Shown here in pieces: positions 22,436 through 33,080 of a stretch of DNA of 64,000 nt; the stretch's first letter is position 1; every line of letters begins with the position of its first letter. The notes beneath the pieces are model-generated. The model made no database searches. It saw only the letters and a program-made list of their open reading frames with translations, and was not told the DNA's origin. Position numbers and translations under genes: made by a program. The stretch comes from Phragmites australis. Taxonomy: Eukaryota > Streptophyta > Magnoliopsida > Poales > Poaceae. The DNA lies in assembly GCF_958298935.1 (NCBI RefSeq), contig NC_084922.1:13332501-13396500 (forward strand). Reading direction: 5' to 3'.

Positions 22436-25066
22436 TGATGGTCCCGATACGTGTTTTGTGTCTAAAATCATAATACATGCCTTACCAACATTTCACATCA
22501 CAACACAACTTACTAAATAGCGAGTAATTAAGCTTATATTGCAAGTTCTTAAGCAATTGTAAATTCTCACAATTTATAGCAAAAGAGCTATGAAGATACT
22601 AAAACTAATCACCCACTAGATAAAGAGAAACTATGCAGCGGAAGGTAAAGCTATAAACAGCAAAACGAGAATGAAACCATATACCCTTAAGCTCCATCAC
22701 AAAACACGATCTTCGAGTAGTTGCCTACTCATACCCGCCATCCACATTGGTGGACGTGAAGTAGCTAAAGACCAACTCCTCCACACCGATAGCATCTGAA
22801 AGAGCAGTGTGAGTACGAAGGTACTTGTAAGACTTAATCTATAATGTGTACTTATAGATAACCCAGCTCTAAGAATTATGAATTTAGATGTTAGCAAGAA
22901 AATGACCACATGGTTAAGTAGATTCATATGCAAAGATAGCTTGACATAAACATGTGAGCAACTATATTATACTAAAAGTATCATTCTACCATGTAACCAA
23001 CATCATGAACATATAAGTAATTGGAATCATATTAGTATAACTGAACAGAATCACCTCAACCACACCAACCCATAATTGTGACTCTACGACCGATGCGGAT
23101 GGACAAAAATATACTCATGACTAAGAGCACGATAATTCAAATTGATTTTATACCCTGCAAGTGATACTACTTTATCCACACGCCCCGAGTCCATTCTCTT
23201 GGCCCCTAAGGCAACCTTTCTCATACCCAGAATTACCCACTCACACATGCATCTATGGCACCGGAGTTACCGCGAGCATGTCACAGACACCTCTGGCTCC
23301 CCGCCACCTTGCTTCTCCTAATTTTTTCCACACGCGTTATAGGACCACAAGGTGAGCGTCGGCACGACGTATAGTACTAGGCTTGCCTTACCATTAGATC
23401 AACATACGGTGAGTACGGGAAGTGCTAAAGCCAACGACACCGACGGACGGTGATTAACCGATGGAAGCGGTCTATGGCATTTAGGTTCCTTTCCCGACTT
23501 ACCCCTAGCACCGCCCACATCTCGCCTCATCCTCACACTCAAACATCTCGGTATCTTAGTCGTATCCTTTGAGAACAAGTAAGTAAGCACTAAGCTTGTG
23601 AACCGAAATTGAACTACCGCTCGACTTCTACCGAAAGATCTATGCATTTTTAAGCATTTCGAGCAACTCTTAGGTTAGACACCAACAATATTATTAAGGC
23701 TACACGGATACATGTTACCAATAATACAAGGGAAAGATAATACATCAATATAGATTCTATCTATATCAACTCGACACTAGACTCATTCTCATGCAAAAAT
23801 ACATAAAGCATAGTTTACCACAATAGACACATATTGATCTAAAGTACTGGAAAGAGTATGCTTAGATATTTGCCTTGCTGCTTTGGTGACCGCCTAATGC
23901 TACCCACGCAACACTCGCAAGTGTCGTCTTTGTCCACGCTCGCATCATGCTCTGGTTCTTCGTTCACTAAAGAAGAACGTATGCAATGATGAGCATGAAT
24001 GAGGAGCAACAATGTATGCTACAATATGCATAACAACATATTAAGGGTGCAAGATATGCGAAAGAATAACAAACTTTATGATCTAAACAACGCCGAAAAA
24101 CTAACATGCGGCTAGAGATTTCGGTCTGGACTTGAAACATGCGGGTTGCGGAACCTCCGGGGTGTACTCCGGACAGGAATTCTCGGTTAGCCATTTTTGG
24201 ATTAACTTGGAAGTTCAAGGCTGAGTCTGAAACCTTCGGGTTAGGCCAGAATGTTCTGGTGAGGCTCCGAGAGAGGATGCTCGGTCAAAAGCACCGTAAA
24301 ATACCAGGACCCTCCGGGTTTAACCCAGATTATACAGGTTGGCAGACTTGAACTTTTCGATGACTTTCCTCGGTCAATTTGATTCACATGTTAAATCTAT
24401 CATATATAGACATGAATACACACTACACAATGGTTTCTAGACCCAAAATGCACCCTAAACCCTAACGTTTTCAAGTACAATACAACGGGGTTTTCCCTGG
24501 GCTACCCGAAACCTCCGGGTTTAACCCGGGCTATCCGGGTTGCTGCAGACATGTCTTTTTGCGGGAAAAAAATGGTCAATTTCATTTGCATGCTTCCTCG
24601 ATCCAAGGAGAAAAGGTTTTGCACTAGTTCATAGGGTCTAGACATCACTCAGTAACTAGCAACTCAATTTCCTAGCTCGAAACTTATCCAAAATCCTCAA
24701 ATTCGTTCCCAGGCTCAACAACATGAGGCACTTCACAACTTTGCAACCGAAGCTCCAAAATTGGATTTCAACCAACCAAACCATGTATTCTTGCAATGGG
24801 AGCCTAGGAGATTCACCCAAGATGCTTTGTCGATGTTAGTGACCGTCGGTGGAAGGTGGAAAAGCTCAAGAAGTGGAAGAACACCGATACTCCTCGTGCT
24901 TTAACCAAGAACACCAAAAGACATTAAAACTGGCTCGAATCCTTCGGAAAAATAAAAATAAATTGGATAGATGAGGAGCTTAGGAGCTAAGGAACGCGTG
25001 AGTACCACAGGCAGACCTCAATTTGGCTTCTAGAAGGTTGATTCAAGGAAGAGAGAGAGGGAGAGG

Positions 25067-25110
<44 letters not shown>

Positions 25111-25440
25111 GAGAGAGAGGGAGGGAGATGGGAGCTGCTCTCTTGCCTTGGCCGGTTGGAGAGAGCGTGTGGGAGTGAGAGAGATAGAGGGAGCATGTGA
25201 GGCTGCTACCCAAGGGAGAGAGGGAGTGGTTGGCCACCCATGTGAGCTCCACATGCTAGAAAAAGATGCCTATTTTAACTGCGAATTCTATTCTTTTATC
25301 TCCCGAATTACTTTCTCTCAAACGATTGACTCTAAAAGAAATACTCTAATGTTCCAAAACAAAAATTACACAAAACTAAATATAATACTTAGGAAGCATG
25401 ATTATGCTTAATTACATGATTACAATTTTGGGACGTGACA
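22436..25440 (-). repeat. Long gypsy-type LTR (about 3.0 kb), probably solo
   Basis: It ends GGGACGTGACA at 25440. The opposite end, TGATGGTCCCG at 22436, looks like a decayed inverted counterpart. It contains the gtgagtacgaaggtacttg string (near 22808) seen in the other two long LTRs of this window, repeats of cctccgggtttaaccc type (24140-24540), and a GA microsatellite. No coding or primer site adjoins it and no 5-bp duplication is visible, so it may be truncated. The chromovirus (Tekay/Del-like) assignment is provisional. Confidence 0.5.
25048..25128. repeat. (GA)n microsatellite
   Basis: An almost uninterrupted run of GA with a few GG and TA interruptions lies inside the long LTR. The apparent Ser/Leu-rich ORFs on the minus strand are repeat artefacts. 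Confidence 0.9.
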
Positions 25441-25646
25441 CCTTGCCAATTCAGCAACCACTCCTACATGTCCATAACACAAGTGTTTTTCTTTTTGATG
25501 AAACCGAAGGGTTTCCTCCTACATTATATATATATAGCCCACAACGCCTACCACTAACCCTGAGCGCCTACGCTGCATGGGCTCCGCCCCCATGCACCCT
25601 CCCCGCGCCACATGGGCCTCACACCACGTGGGTTTCTGATGAGCCT

Positions 25647-25920
25647 ATGGCTTCTTCAAATGCAATCAATACCTCCAATAATCCTCAAATCATACAAGTT
25701 TCAATTACAAGAGCACGTGCATGACAATTAGACCACCAGGTGAACTTGTCACTTGTTGTTCATGCTTCGTTGGATAGATTACTACTAAATTTTTGTGATA
25801 TTTTATTACTTAGGAACGTGTGAGAAGCACTACAACCTTACCTAGACATCACCCCTCGAAGGCAAAGTCTACTCGGATTCGAGCTCTGGTTGAAGTCGTG
25901 GTCGTGGTCGAGTCTTAAGA
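25647..25920 (+). pseudogene. 3' coding fragment of a gypsy element
   Basis: In one frame with two TGA stops it reads PQIIQVSITRARA, then QLDHQVNLSLVV, then DRLLLNFCDILLLRNV. The TRARARQL-type string followed by this hydrophobic stretch is common at the end of the internal region of grass gypsy elements. The sequence that follows (about 25926-26560) looks like its LTR. Confidence 0.4.
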
Positions 25921-25925
25921 CAGTA

Positions 25926-26560
25926 TGTCAGTAAAACGGGCATAACTCTTTCATACGAAGTCTGTTTTAGGCGTTCTTGGACTTGCAGAAAAGCTTATGT
26001 CGAGCCCTTTCCAATGGATCTATGCTCGACCAAATATTCCTTATAGTTTAGTTAGAGTCGAAGGAATAAGGTGCTACATCACCGTTCTGGACCCTGTCGG
26101 GTTTTATAATCGTGTCGAGGTCGGAGTCCAGGTTGTGCACGCCTCTTTCCACAGCTGCACAACCCTACGTTGACCCCCTCATGTCCCCCTATAAATATAC
26201 GGTAGCCGTCATAGTTTAGGCTTGAGTTTAGCTTAAATTATTCTGTTTTAGACAGTTTTGCTGTTTATCGGTTTGCTAAATCCCAACTCGAGTACTTCAT
26301 TAGTAATTAGCAATATTCAGATTGCAACTACATATTCCTGGTTGTGTTCTCAATTCGCTTGCAGAAAAAGCCTTCTTGGTGAGGTCAATCGCGTCTTGGC
26401 ACACTTGATAACCATAGAGTAGTTGTGTAGTTGTTTGAGGGTTCTCGATCTGTTTTGTTCGGAGCCTTTAGATCGTCAACGTTGAAGCTCTACCAATCGA
26501 CCTATCATATTACCTTTCGGAAGATCTATCAAATGCGCATCAGCTTCGATCCAGCGCTCC
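25926..26560 (+). repeat. Probable gypsy LTR fragment with TATA box
   Basis: It begins TGTCAGTAAAACGGGCATAA and contains TATAAATATACGG at about 26191, a fair TATA box for transcription on the plus strand. No partner LTR or target duplication was found; the right border is uncertain. Confidence 0.35.
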
Positions 26561-26799
26561 GCCGTTCTAGCTTTCTAGCTCCTCCCGTGCACGCATGCGG
26601 ACTCGCACCATTCAAGGGCTCCAAGTGTTGGCCCATGCGTGCAACTTTTGCACCATGCATGCAAGTGTGTCAGTAGTTAAAATCATATGCATGTATTTTT
26701 TTTGTAGCTAAACAATATGCATGTATGTATACATGAGACAACATGTTATCTTAGTATGACAATCAAAGGAGCTCAGAACGCAAAAACACAAAAATTACT

Positions 26800-27345
26800 G
26801 ACGACTACTCAATATTGACACTATTGAACAATTTGACTTACAGCTTAATAGACATTCAGTAGTTTTGAAGTTTCATTAATTCTATAGTTAATGGAAGTTA
26901 AGTAGTTCTTAGTAGTTCAATAGCTCTTAGTAGTAGAATTAGCTAACATTAAATTGTCAACTACTAAATATCTAACTAATGACAAACTTATAACTACTGA
27001 AACTATTGAATACCTGACTAACATAGAACTACTAAAACTACTGAGTATCTGAGAAATACTTACTAACCTATAATTTCTGGATACCTGACTACTGAAACTA
27101 CTGAATACTTGAGTACTACTGACTAACCTAAAATTACTAAGGATTACTAACCAATCTAGAACTATTGAAACTACTAGATACCTGAGGAGACTAACTTAGA
27201 ACTATTGAAACTACTGTATACATGACTACTGATTGACCTAAAACTACCGAATAATTTTACCATGACTTGAAATTACTGAACAACTACTGCCAACTACTGA
27301 CAACTACACTAAACTACTGATACTACTGAACAAAACTACTAAACA
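26800..27345. repeat. ACT-rich degenerate tandem repeat
   Basis: About 550 bp are built mostly from variants of aactactgaa, gaatacctgacta and aactattgaaactact, with unit spacing roughly 40-60 bp. Stop codons are frequent in all frames. No flanking duplication is seen. It looks like a decayed minisatellite. Confidence 0.6.
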
Positions 27346-27778
27346 TGGGACATCACATAAAAAAGAGCTACCAATCGATCCTTTATGGCCACTAAAAAGC
27401 TCGAAAATAGCTTGCATGAATAGTAGCCTAACTAACTCGTGAGAATTCCAACTGGGCAATAATATATTGGGTACCATGCATCAACCCAATCGATAGGTTT
27501 AAATAACAACAATGGCCTCACCGGCCATGACAAGATCCCTCTGATATGATCCAATGGTGCGCTGGTGACCTGAACGGGAAATCCAACACTGGAACATGGG
27601 ACGTTCAGCCTGCTCATGTTCTCGAGTCACAGACATGGGCACGAGCGACGCAGGTGTGAGGACGGGGTGAGTGGTGTGAGCATAGGGGCGAGGGCGCATG
27701 GGCACTCGAGCCGAGCGAGCAAGCGCGGCATGAGGGACAAGTTGGGCTAGTTGGATGTTGGGCTAGCTGCTACAATAA
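27346..27778. other. Intergenic, nothing recognised
   Basis: The sequence between the ACT-rich repeat and the Harbinger element has only short frames and no family match. The last bases taa (27776-27778) are the Harbinger target duplication. Confidence 0.5.
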
Positions 27779-28290
27779 GGCCCCGTTTGGCTCTGTGAAT
27801 CAATCCAGATTCACGGTAGAATCGGGCAGAGAGCAAGCCAAACAGTAGCATTGGAAATGTTTCTGGTTGAAACATTCCATGGAATCAGGCTGAAACGTCG
27901 AAACAGCTGGGAGGCCATTTCTCACCGTTTCCAACTGGACAAGTTTTCGAACAACCCCTTGGACTTCAAGCCAATTTATGCACAAATGCCACTAGCCAAC
28001 GGTCCAAAACACTCGTGCGTCTTTGCCCGTTCCCTGCCGCTCCCTCCTCGCCCCGAACGAATCTCACTTTGGTCCCCATTCGCTCGGCTGCCGCCGCCCA
28101 CTCGTCTGGCCATCGCTGGCACCACCACCGCTCGTGCCACCCACAGCTCGTGCCCAAGGTTGCACCGTTTGTCGCCCATGCCTAAGGTTGCGTCATCCAT
28201 CGCCTCAAGCCCATTGACGCCCATCCGTCGCCCATGCCATAGCCACCGTCGCCGCGCTTCAAGGTCCCTAAGCCGTTCTCATTGTCCTTC

Positions 28291-28374
28291 CCTGTGAATC
28301 ATTAGATGTTGTAGGACTCCCTGCCCGTGAATCATTAGATATTGTAGGCCTCCCTGCCCGTGAATCATTAGATC
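28291..28374. repeat. 33-bp tandem repeat in Harbinger 5' region
   Basis: The unit gtgaatcattagatattgta begins at 28294, 28327 and 28360, an exact 33-bp period with few differences. It lies upstream of the Myb-like gene, in a position where it could be transposase-binding or promoter sequence. Confidence 0.8.
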
Positions 28375-28812
28375 TATGTTCATACCGATTTGCAATGTGT
28401 GCTAGGTCGCTGGCAATGCCGTCCAGTTCGCTAGGAGGCTGTGGACCGCGCTGACGCCAGCCTGCTACCTGTGCCACCGCCGCCAGTGCTGTCGCCCGCG
28501 CTGTACAGGTGAGCCATCCTCGCTGTTCCTCCCTTCCTTACATCTAGCGCATTCGAAAGAGAGCAGAAATGCAATGGCAATGATGTGCAGTTCAGGAGAT
28601 CTGATTATTGCAACCGGTTTGTGTGTGTAGTTCAATATAATTGTTCAGTATTCACTTGTGCAATGCTCTCAATTTGCTGCTCTCATTCACTTGTGCATTG
28701 CTCTCATTTTGCTGCTCTCATTCACTTTGTGGATCTTTGAATGATTTGGGCAGTGTTCACTTGTGCATACTTTTAAGTACTTTCTGAATTTTTTTCTTCT
28801 TCTTTTGAGTAG

Positions 28813-29749
28813 ATGGCTGAATGGTATGATGAAAACACTATGATCATTTGTGAGTTGTTTGCTGAACAAGTGAGGTGTGGAAATCGTTCGAGTACCCATT
28901 TGAATAATATTGGGTACAACAATGTGATTGAAAAGTTTCAAAAGAGGACCAATCTTTTATACAAAAGATCCCAATTTAAGAACAAATGGGCTAAACTGAA
29001 ATGAGAGTATGGTGCCTGGAAGAAACTGTTGACACAAACTGGATTAGGTTGGGATGAGAACAAGGGAACGATGAAAATGAGTGAGGAATGGTGGAAGAAG
29101 ATTAGAAAAGTAAGTTTGTAAATTGTAATTTCATTGTTCTTAACATGCTTCGACCCACATTTCATTGTCTAAAATTTACCATTCATGTTGACAGGAAATT
29201 CCAGGTAGCGGGAAGTTCAAAGAGAAGCCACTTCAAAATGAAGAAGAGTTAAAGGTTATGTTTGAGGATCTTAGAAACACCGGTGATGACCATTTTTGTG
29301 CTTCATCCGGTGTTATGCCTCAAGATGAATCATATGGTGGTGATGAGCTTGCAGAGTCTGATGATGACAACGAGGCAGAAGAAATAACACCCCCTATGAA
29401 GGCCAAAGGAAAGAGAGCTTGTGGTGCCATGGACAAGGGAAAAAGACCTAGGACAAGTGGTGGACAGTGGATACAAGAGCAGATTACTAAAATTGTTTCT
29501 TTGAATGAGAAGTCTGCAACGTCTGTTGAGTCACTGGCAAAAAGGGATGAAAGCTCAGGGTGTTCCATCAAGGATGTCATGGCCCTTGTGAAGGAGTGTG
29601 GTGCATCTCCTGGTACAAAGGACTTCTTCATTGCTACAGAGCTGGTCACCAAGAGAGCTGAAAGGGAGATGTTTATGACTATAGACGCCCCGTTAGACCG
29701 TTTTCAGTGGCTCTGGATGAAGCACTTTGTCAAGTATGGCAACATGTGA
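28813..29749 (+). pseudogene. Harbinger Myb/SANT-like DNA-binding protein, one nonsense codon
   Basis: This is the accessory protein that, in the Harbinger superfamily, works with the transposase in nuclear import and end binding. Exon 1 is 28813-29109 (MAEWYDENTMIICELFAEQV, NNVIEKFQKRT, FKNKWAKLK, WKKLLTQTGLGWDE), the Myb_DNA-bind_3 pattern. The donor is gtaagt at 29110 and the acceptor ttgacag before 29195. Exon 2 runs 29195-29749 (acidic stretch, then basic KAKGKRACG and GKRPRTSGG, which resemble a nuclear signal). The splice preserves frame (297 nt in exon 1). One TGA at 29002-29004, probably from CGA, is the only break seen. The start is the first ATG in the domain frame. Confidence 0.75.
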
Positions 29750-29775
29750 TACATGCTATTGTAGCATGAAGATTG

Positions 29776-29908
29776 TATGTTTGTCGTACCTTAGGCTTGC
29801 ACTTGTAATGTTAAACCTTGTGTTGTGACTTATGTTTATCGTACCTTAGGCTTGCACTAGTAATGTTGAACCTTGTGTTGTGATTTATGTATGTTGTACC
29901 TTAGCCAT
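29776..29908. repeat. 55-bp tandem repeat between the two Harbinger genes
   Basis: Units beginning tatgtttgtcgtaccttagg start at 29776, 29831 and (partial) 29886, giving an exact 55-bp period. They lie in the 3' UTR of the Myb-like gene just before the transposase gene. Confidence 0.85.
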
Positions 29909-29937
29909 TAACTTGTTAAATGTGTGATGTTATACAG

Positions 29938-31188
29938 ATGTCTAGTTCTGGAAGTGAAAGGAGTGGGAATGACTCTGATGATGAAGATGTTAATGCTTTA
30001 GAGGTAATACGTCATTACCAAGAGGTACAATCCAATTCGTTTCATGCTGTTACTTTGATGCACAATTATTACATGACCTATCATGACAAGAATCCACCAA
30101 GAACCTCACAGTTGAGTGAATATGCATGGCTTATGGAAACATTGAACACACCGGGAGAAAGTCATAGGATGTTCAGGATGAATGATAGGTTGTTTCATAC
30201 ATTGCATGACATTTTGGTGAGTAATTATGGACTACAATCAACCATCCATATTAGTTCTATGGAAGTACTTGCTATCTTTCTGTGTCTTTGTGGTCAAAAT
30301 AGATCAAACAGTTCTGTTCAAAATACATTCAAGCACTCAGGGGAGACAATAAGTAGAAAGTTTGATGAGGTATTGCAGTGCCTGGTTAGGATGGCTAAGG
30401 ATTACATACGACCTCAAGATCATAACTTCAATAATGTGCACACTAGGATTACTGGGGATTAAAGGATGTGGCCACATTTTAAGGACTGTATTGGAGCCAT
30501 TGACGGAACACACATCTTAGCTATACCACCGGCACGATATTATGTTAGATACATTGGAAGAACAGGAAGTTCAACCCAAAATGTGATGGTAGTGGTTGAT
30601 TTTGACTTGTGTTTCACCTATGCTTCTATTGGTCAGCCTGGGTCCATGCAGGACACAAGTATGCTCTTTCATGCTATTCAACATGATACCCACGCTTTCC
30701 CACATCCTCCAATAGGAAAATATTACGTTGTCGATTACCTAAATAAACCAGGCTACTTATCACCATACAAGGGTCAAAGGTATCATGTTCCTGATTGGAG
30801 GAGGGGTTCTGCTCCAAGTGGTGAGCAAGAGATATTCAACTATTTGCACTCAAGTCTTTGTAATGTTGTTGAGAGCATCTTTGGTGTATGGAAGATGAAG
30901 TGGAGAATTCTTCTCAAGATGCCGAGTTATCCAATGCCCAAGCAAAAGGGGATTGTGGCTGCTACCATGTGCCTCCATAATTTCATTCGTGAAAATCATT
31001 CACTACTTGACGTAGATTTTTGATGATGTGATGAGGATCCCAACTATATGCCCACGATACCGCAATGATATGCACGACATGCACCATCTCATAATGCATC
31101 CGATGCGTCGATATACGATCCAAGTGACATTAATATGGATAAGTTTCGTGATGATCTTGCAAGAGCAATAATACAATCTAGAAGATAG
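29938..31188 (+). pseudogene. PIF/Harbinger DDE transposase, nonsense codon and decayed C-terminus
   Basis: It starts at the ATG in tatacagATGTCTAG, which also fits a splice acceptor. The acidic N-terminus is followed by MNDRLFHTLHDIL and SMEVLAIFLCLCG, then the catalytic core. That core has CIGAIDGTHI (first D), IGQPGSMQDTSM (second D), VVDYLNKPGY, and CNVVESIFGVWKMKW (E). The HARBI1-type DDE triad is thus kept. A TAA at 30460-30462 splits two otherwise continuous blocks in the same frame. After 31020 the frame is disturbed (TGA at 31021), but C-terminal similarity goes on (PNYMPTIPQ, DKFRDDLARAI) to a TAG near 31188. One read-through or reversion short of a full catalytic domain. Confidence 0.85.
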
Positions 31189-31347
31189 CTCAATTGCACT
31201 ACATTCCTCTCTTTCAAGAATCTGAATCTAGATAGCTAGCCAAACGAGTTACAGAGGTGATTCTGATTCACCAGAGAAACGTTTCCAAGAGAATCTGAAA
31301 CTGAAATATTTCTGGAAGAATCTGAATCCCCACCAAACGCGCCCTAA

Positions 31348-33080
31348 ATGACAGGGAAGGGGAGTGGACTGGGTTGGTTAGTTGGGTTAGATGTTATGTC
31401 CCAGGTGTAAAATAATACTATATATACAGAGAGAGAAAGAGAATATAACACAAGTTTTTCACGTACTCAGAGTAAGAAACTTCTAACATTCTTCTTTCAG
31501 TCTGGCTATATATTAGGGTTAGATATATAGAAAGTTTAGAGGATCGTAGGTGAATTCTAGTACCTATAACTATTTTAGTTATTCTTTACTTGTTTGGAAC
31601 GAAGAAATAAACGGGTAATCCTAACATATATTCGGATATTTGTACTTCTATATAGTTTATACTTCCAAAGGCATTTCTTATACCTTTAGCTTTTGTGGTT
31701 AAATATTACAAACAATAAAAATTCTTAGTAATAAAATGATTATCTTATATCACTGAAAGAATTACGTCCCATTCTATACACATTACTTTTAAGGAGATGC
31801 GTGTTTTGTACGGATTTAAATGTACTATTATATCATTAGAATAAAAGCATGTGAGTAAATTAACTTACAAAACTACAAATATATAAAAATGACCAACATT
31901 TACATTGAAATAAAATTATACACGTTGCTAGCCTGTGCATACGGACTGGTTGATAGGCTAGTTTAGTCAAAAGATTAGGAGAAAAGAATGGATCCTAAAA
32001 GACTGTACGAGAGAGGGAGATGATTATAGGAATTTTGAGGATTCAGTTTTGTTTTTACTAATAAATCTGAAAATTTGGATCGCAAAATAACCTTTCCTAA
32101 TAGGACGAAATGTTTACTTACTGCTATAAACATGAGAAAATATCTGGTCAATCAAAGCACAAGCGAACAAGACCAGTTCCACCCAGCAATGGCGCAATCC
32201 CAACCGATTTGAGAATTTTAACTTTTTGTCACACTTAGAAAATAATAATTCTCATCCTCGCTCGCATATGAAACTACTTGAGTCCCTAACAATGAATCTC
32301 ATTATAAAATTGTTATCACTCCCGTAAATTGTTAAATAATCCAACCGAATCCAGCCCCATGAGTGACACACCTCCCCATCACATCCACACACCCCGATGC
32401 CCCCACTCCCCATCATTTTCAGTTAGACAAATCCCCCTCCTCCAGCCAAGCAATGCTCCGTCCGTCTGTCTCTGTGCGCGTGAGGAGACGAGGAGGGGAT
32501 AGGTGTGCTCAATTAGATACTCCCCTCGTTGCCATCACCACCCTCACACATTCCCACGCACACGTTTCCCCATACACGCACCCCAGGCGAGCCATAGATG
32601 CTGTGCGCGCGTACATGGTCACACCCATAGCACAGGGAGGCGCCTTTGCGTCGCATGGTCACTCGTGCCCCCCTCGCCCTCTCCCCTTGTGCTGTACAGT
32701 AGTAGCAGTGGTGCTGTGCCGTGTGTTGGTTGCCGGTAGCCACAGCCCACAGTGGGTGGGCGGACGGGCGTAGCAGAAGCAGAGCGAGCTGCGAAAACCT
32801 TGGACAGGAGTTGAGAGGCCCTATCTTTTCATGTCCATCTCCGAGTGAGCGAGCGAGACCGACTGATTGATGCGTGATGCCTCACTAGCTGCGCCCCCTT
32901 TGTGGCAAATCTCATCAGCAACAGAGACCGCTGGTGTGACAACTAGTTGTCAAGACATCTTCTCTTCTCTCTCCTCGCCCGGCTCTCTCCATATCTCTCG
33001 CCCTGTCTTCTTCCTTCTTCCTTCACCCTTGAGAGAGAGGGGGAGAGAGAGAAGGGAAAAGAGTGGGGAGAGGAAGAGGG
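31348..33080. other. Intergenic and 5' region of the kelch gene
   Basis: 31348-32340 is AT-rich with no gene; gttgataggctagt near 31950-31963 resembles a grass Helitron 3' end, but no hairpin or second end could be paired. 32340-33080 is richer in C and ends in CT-rich and GA-rich leader sequence typical of plant 5' UTRs (GA run about 33030-33060). No TATA box stands out. Confidence 0.45.

Larger units (their letters stand above)
27779..31344 (+). mobile_element. PIF/Harbinger transposon, 3566 bp
   Basis: The left end starts GGCCCCGTTTGGC and the right end, on the minus strand, GGGCGCGTTTGGTGGGG. Target duplication TAA is at 27776-27778 and 31345-31347, matching the 3-bp TWA preference. It carries both genes expected of this superfamily in one orientation: a Myb/SANT-like protein, then a DDE transposase. 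Defects in each gene are few, so it is among the youngest DNA transposons here. Confidence 0.9.

Noticed and set aside
25030..25254. Ser/Leu-rich minus-strand ORFs
   Set aside because: Translation of the (GA)n microsatellite.
31920..31965. Possible Helitron 3' end (gttgataggctagt)
   Set aside because: No convincing hairpin just before the end and no partner 5' end nearby.
32363..32773. 136-residue plus-strand ORF upstream of the kelch gene
   Set aside because: Low-complexity His/Ser/Arg translation of a C-rich promoter-like region, with competing frames open on both strands; no start context or family.
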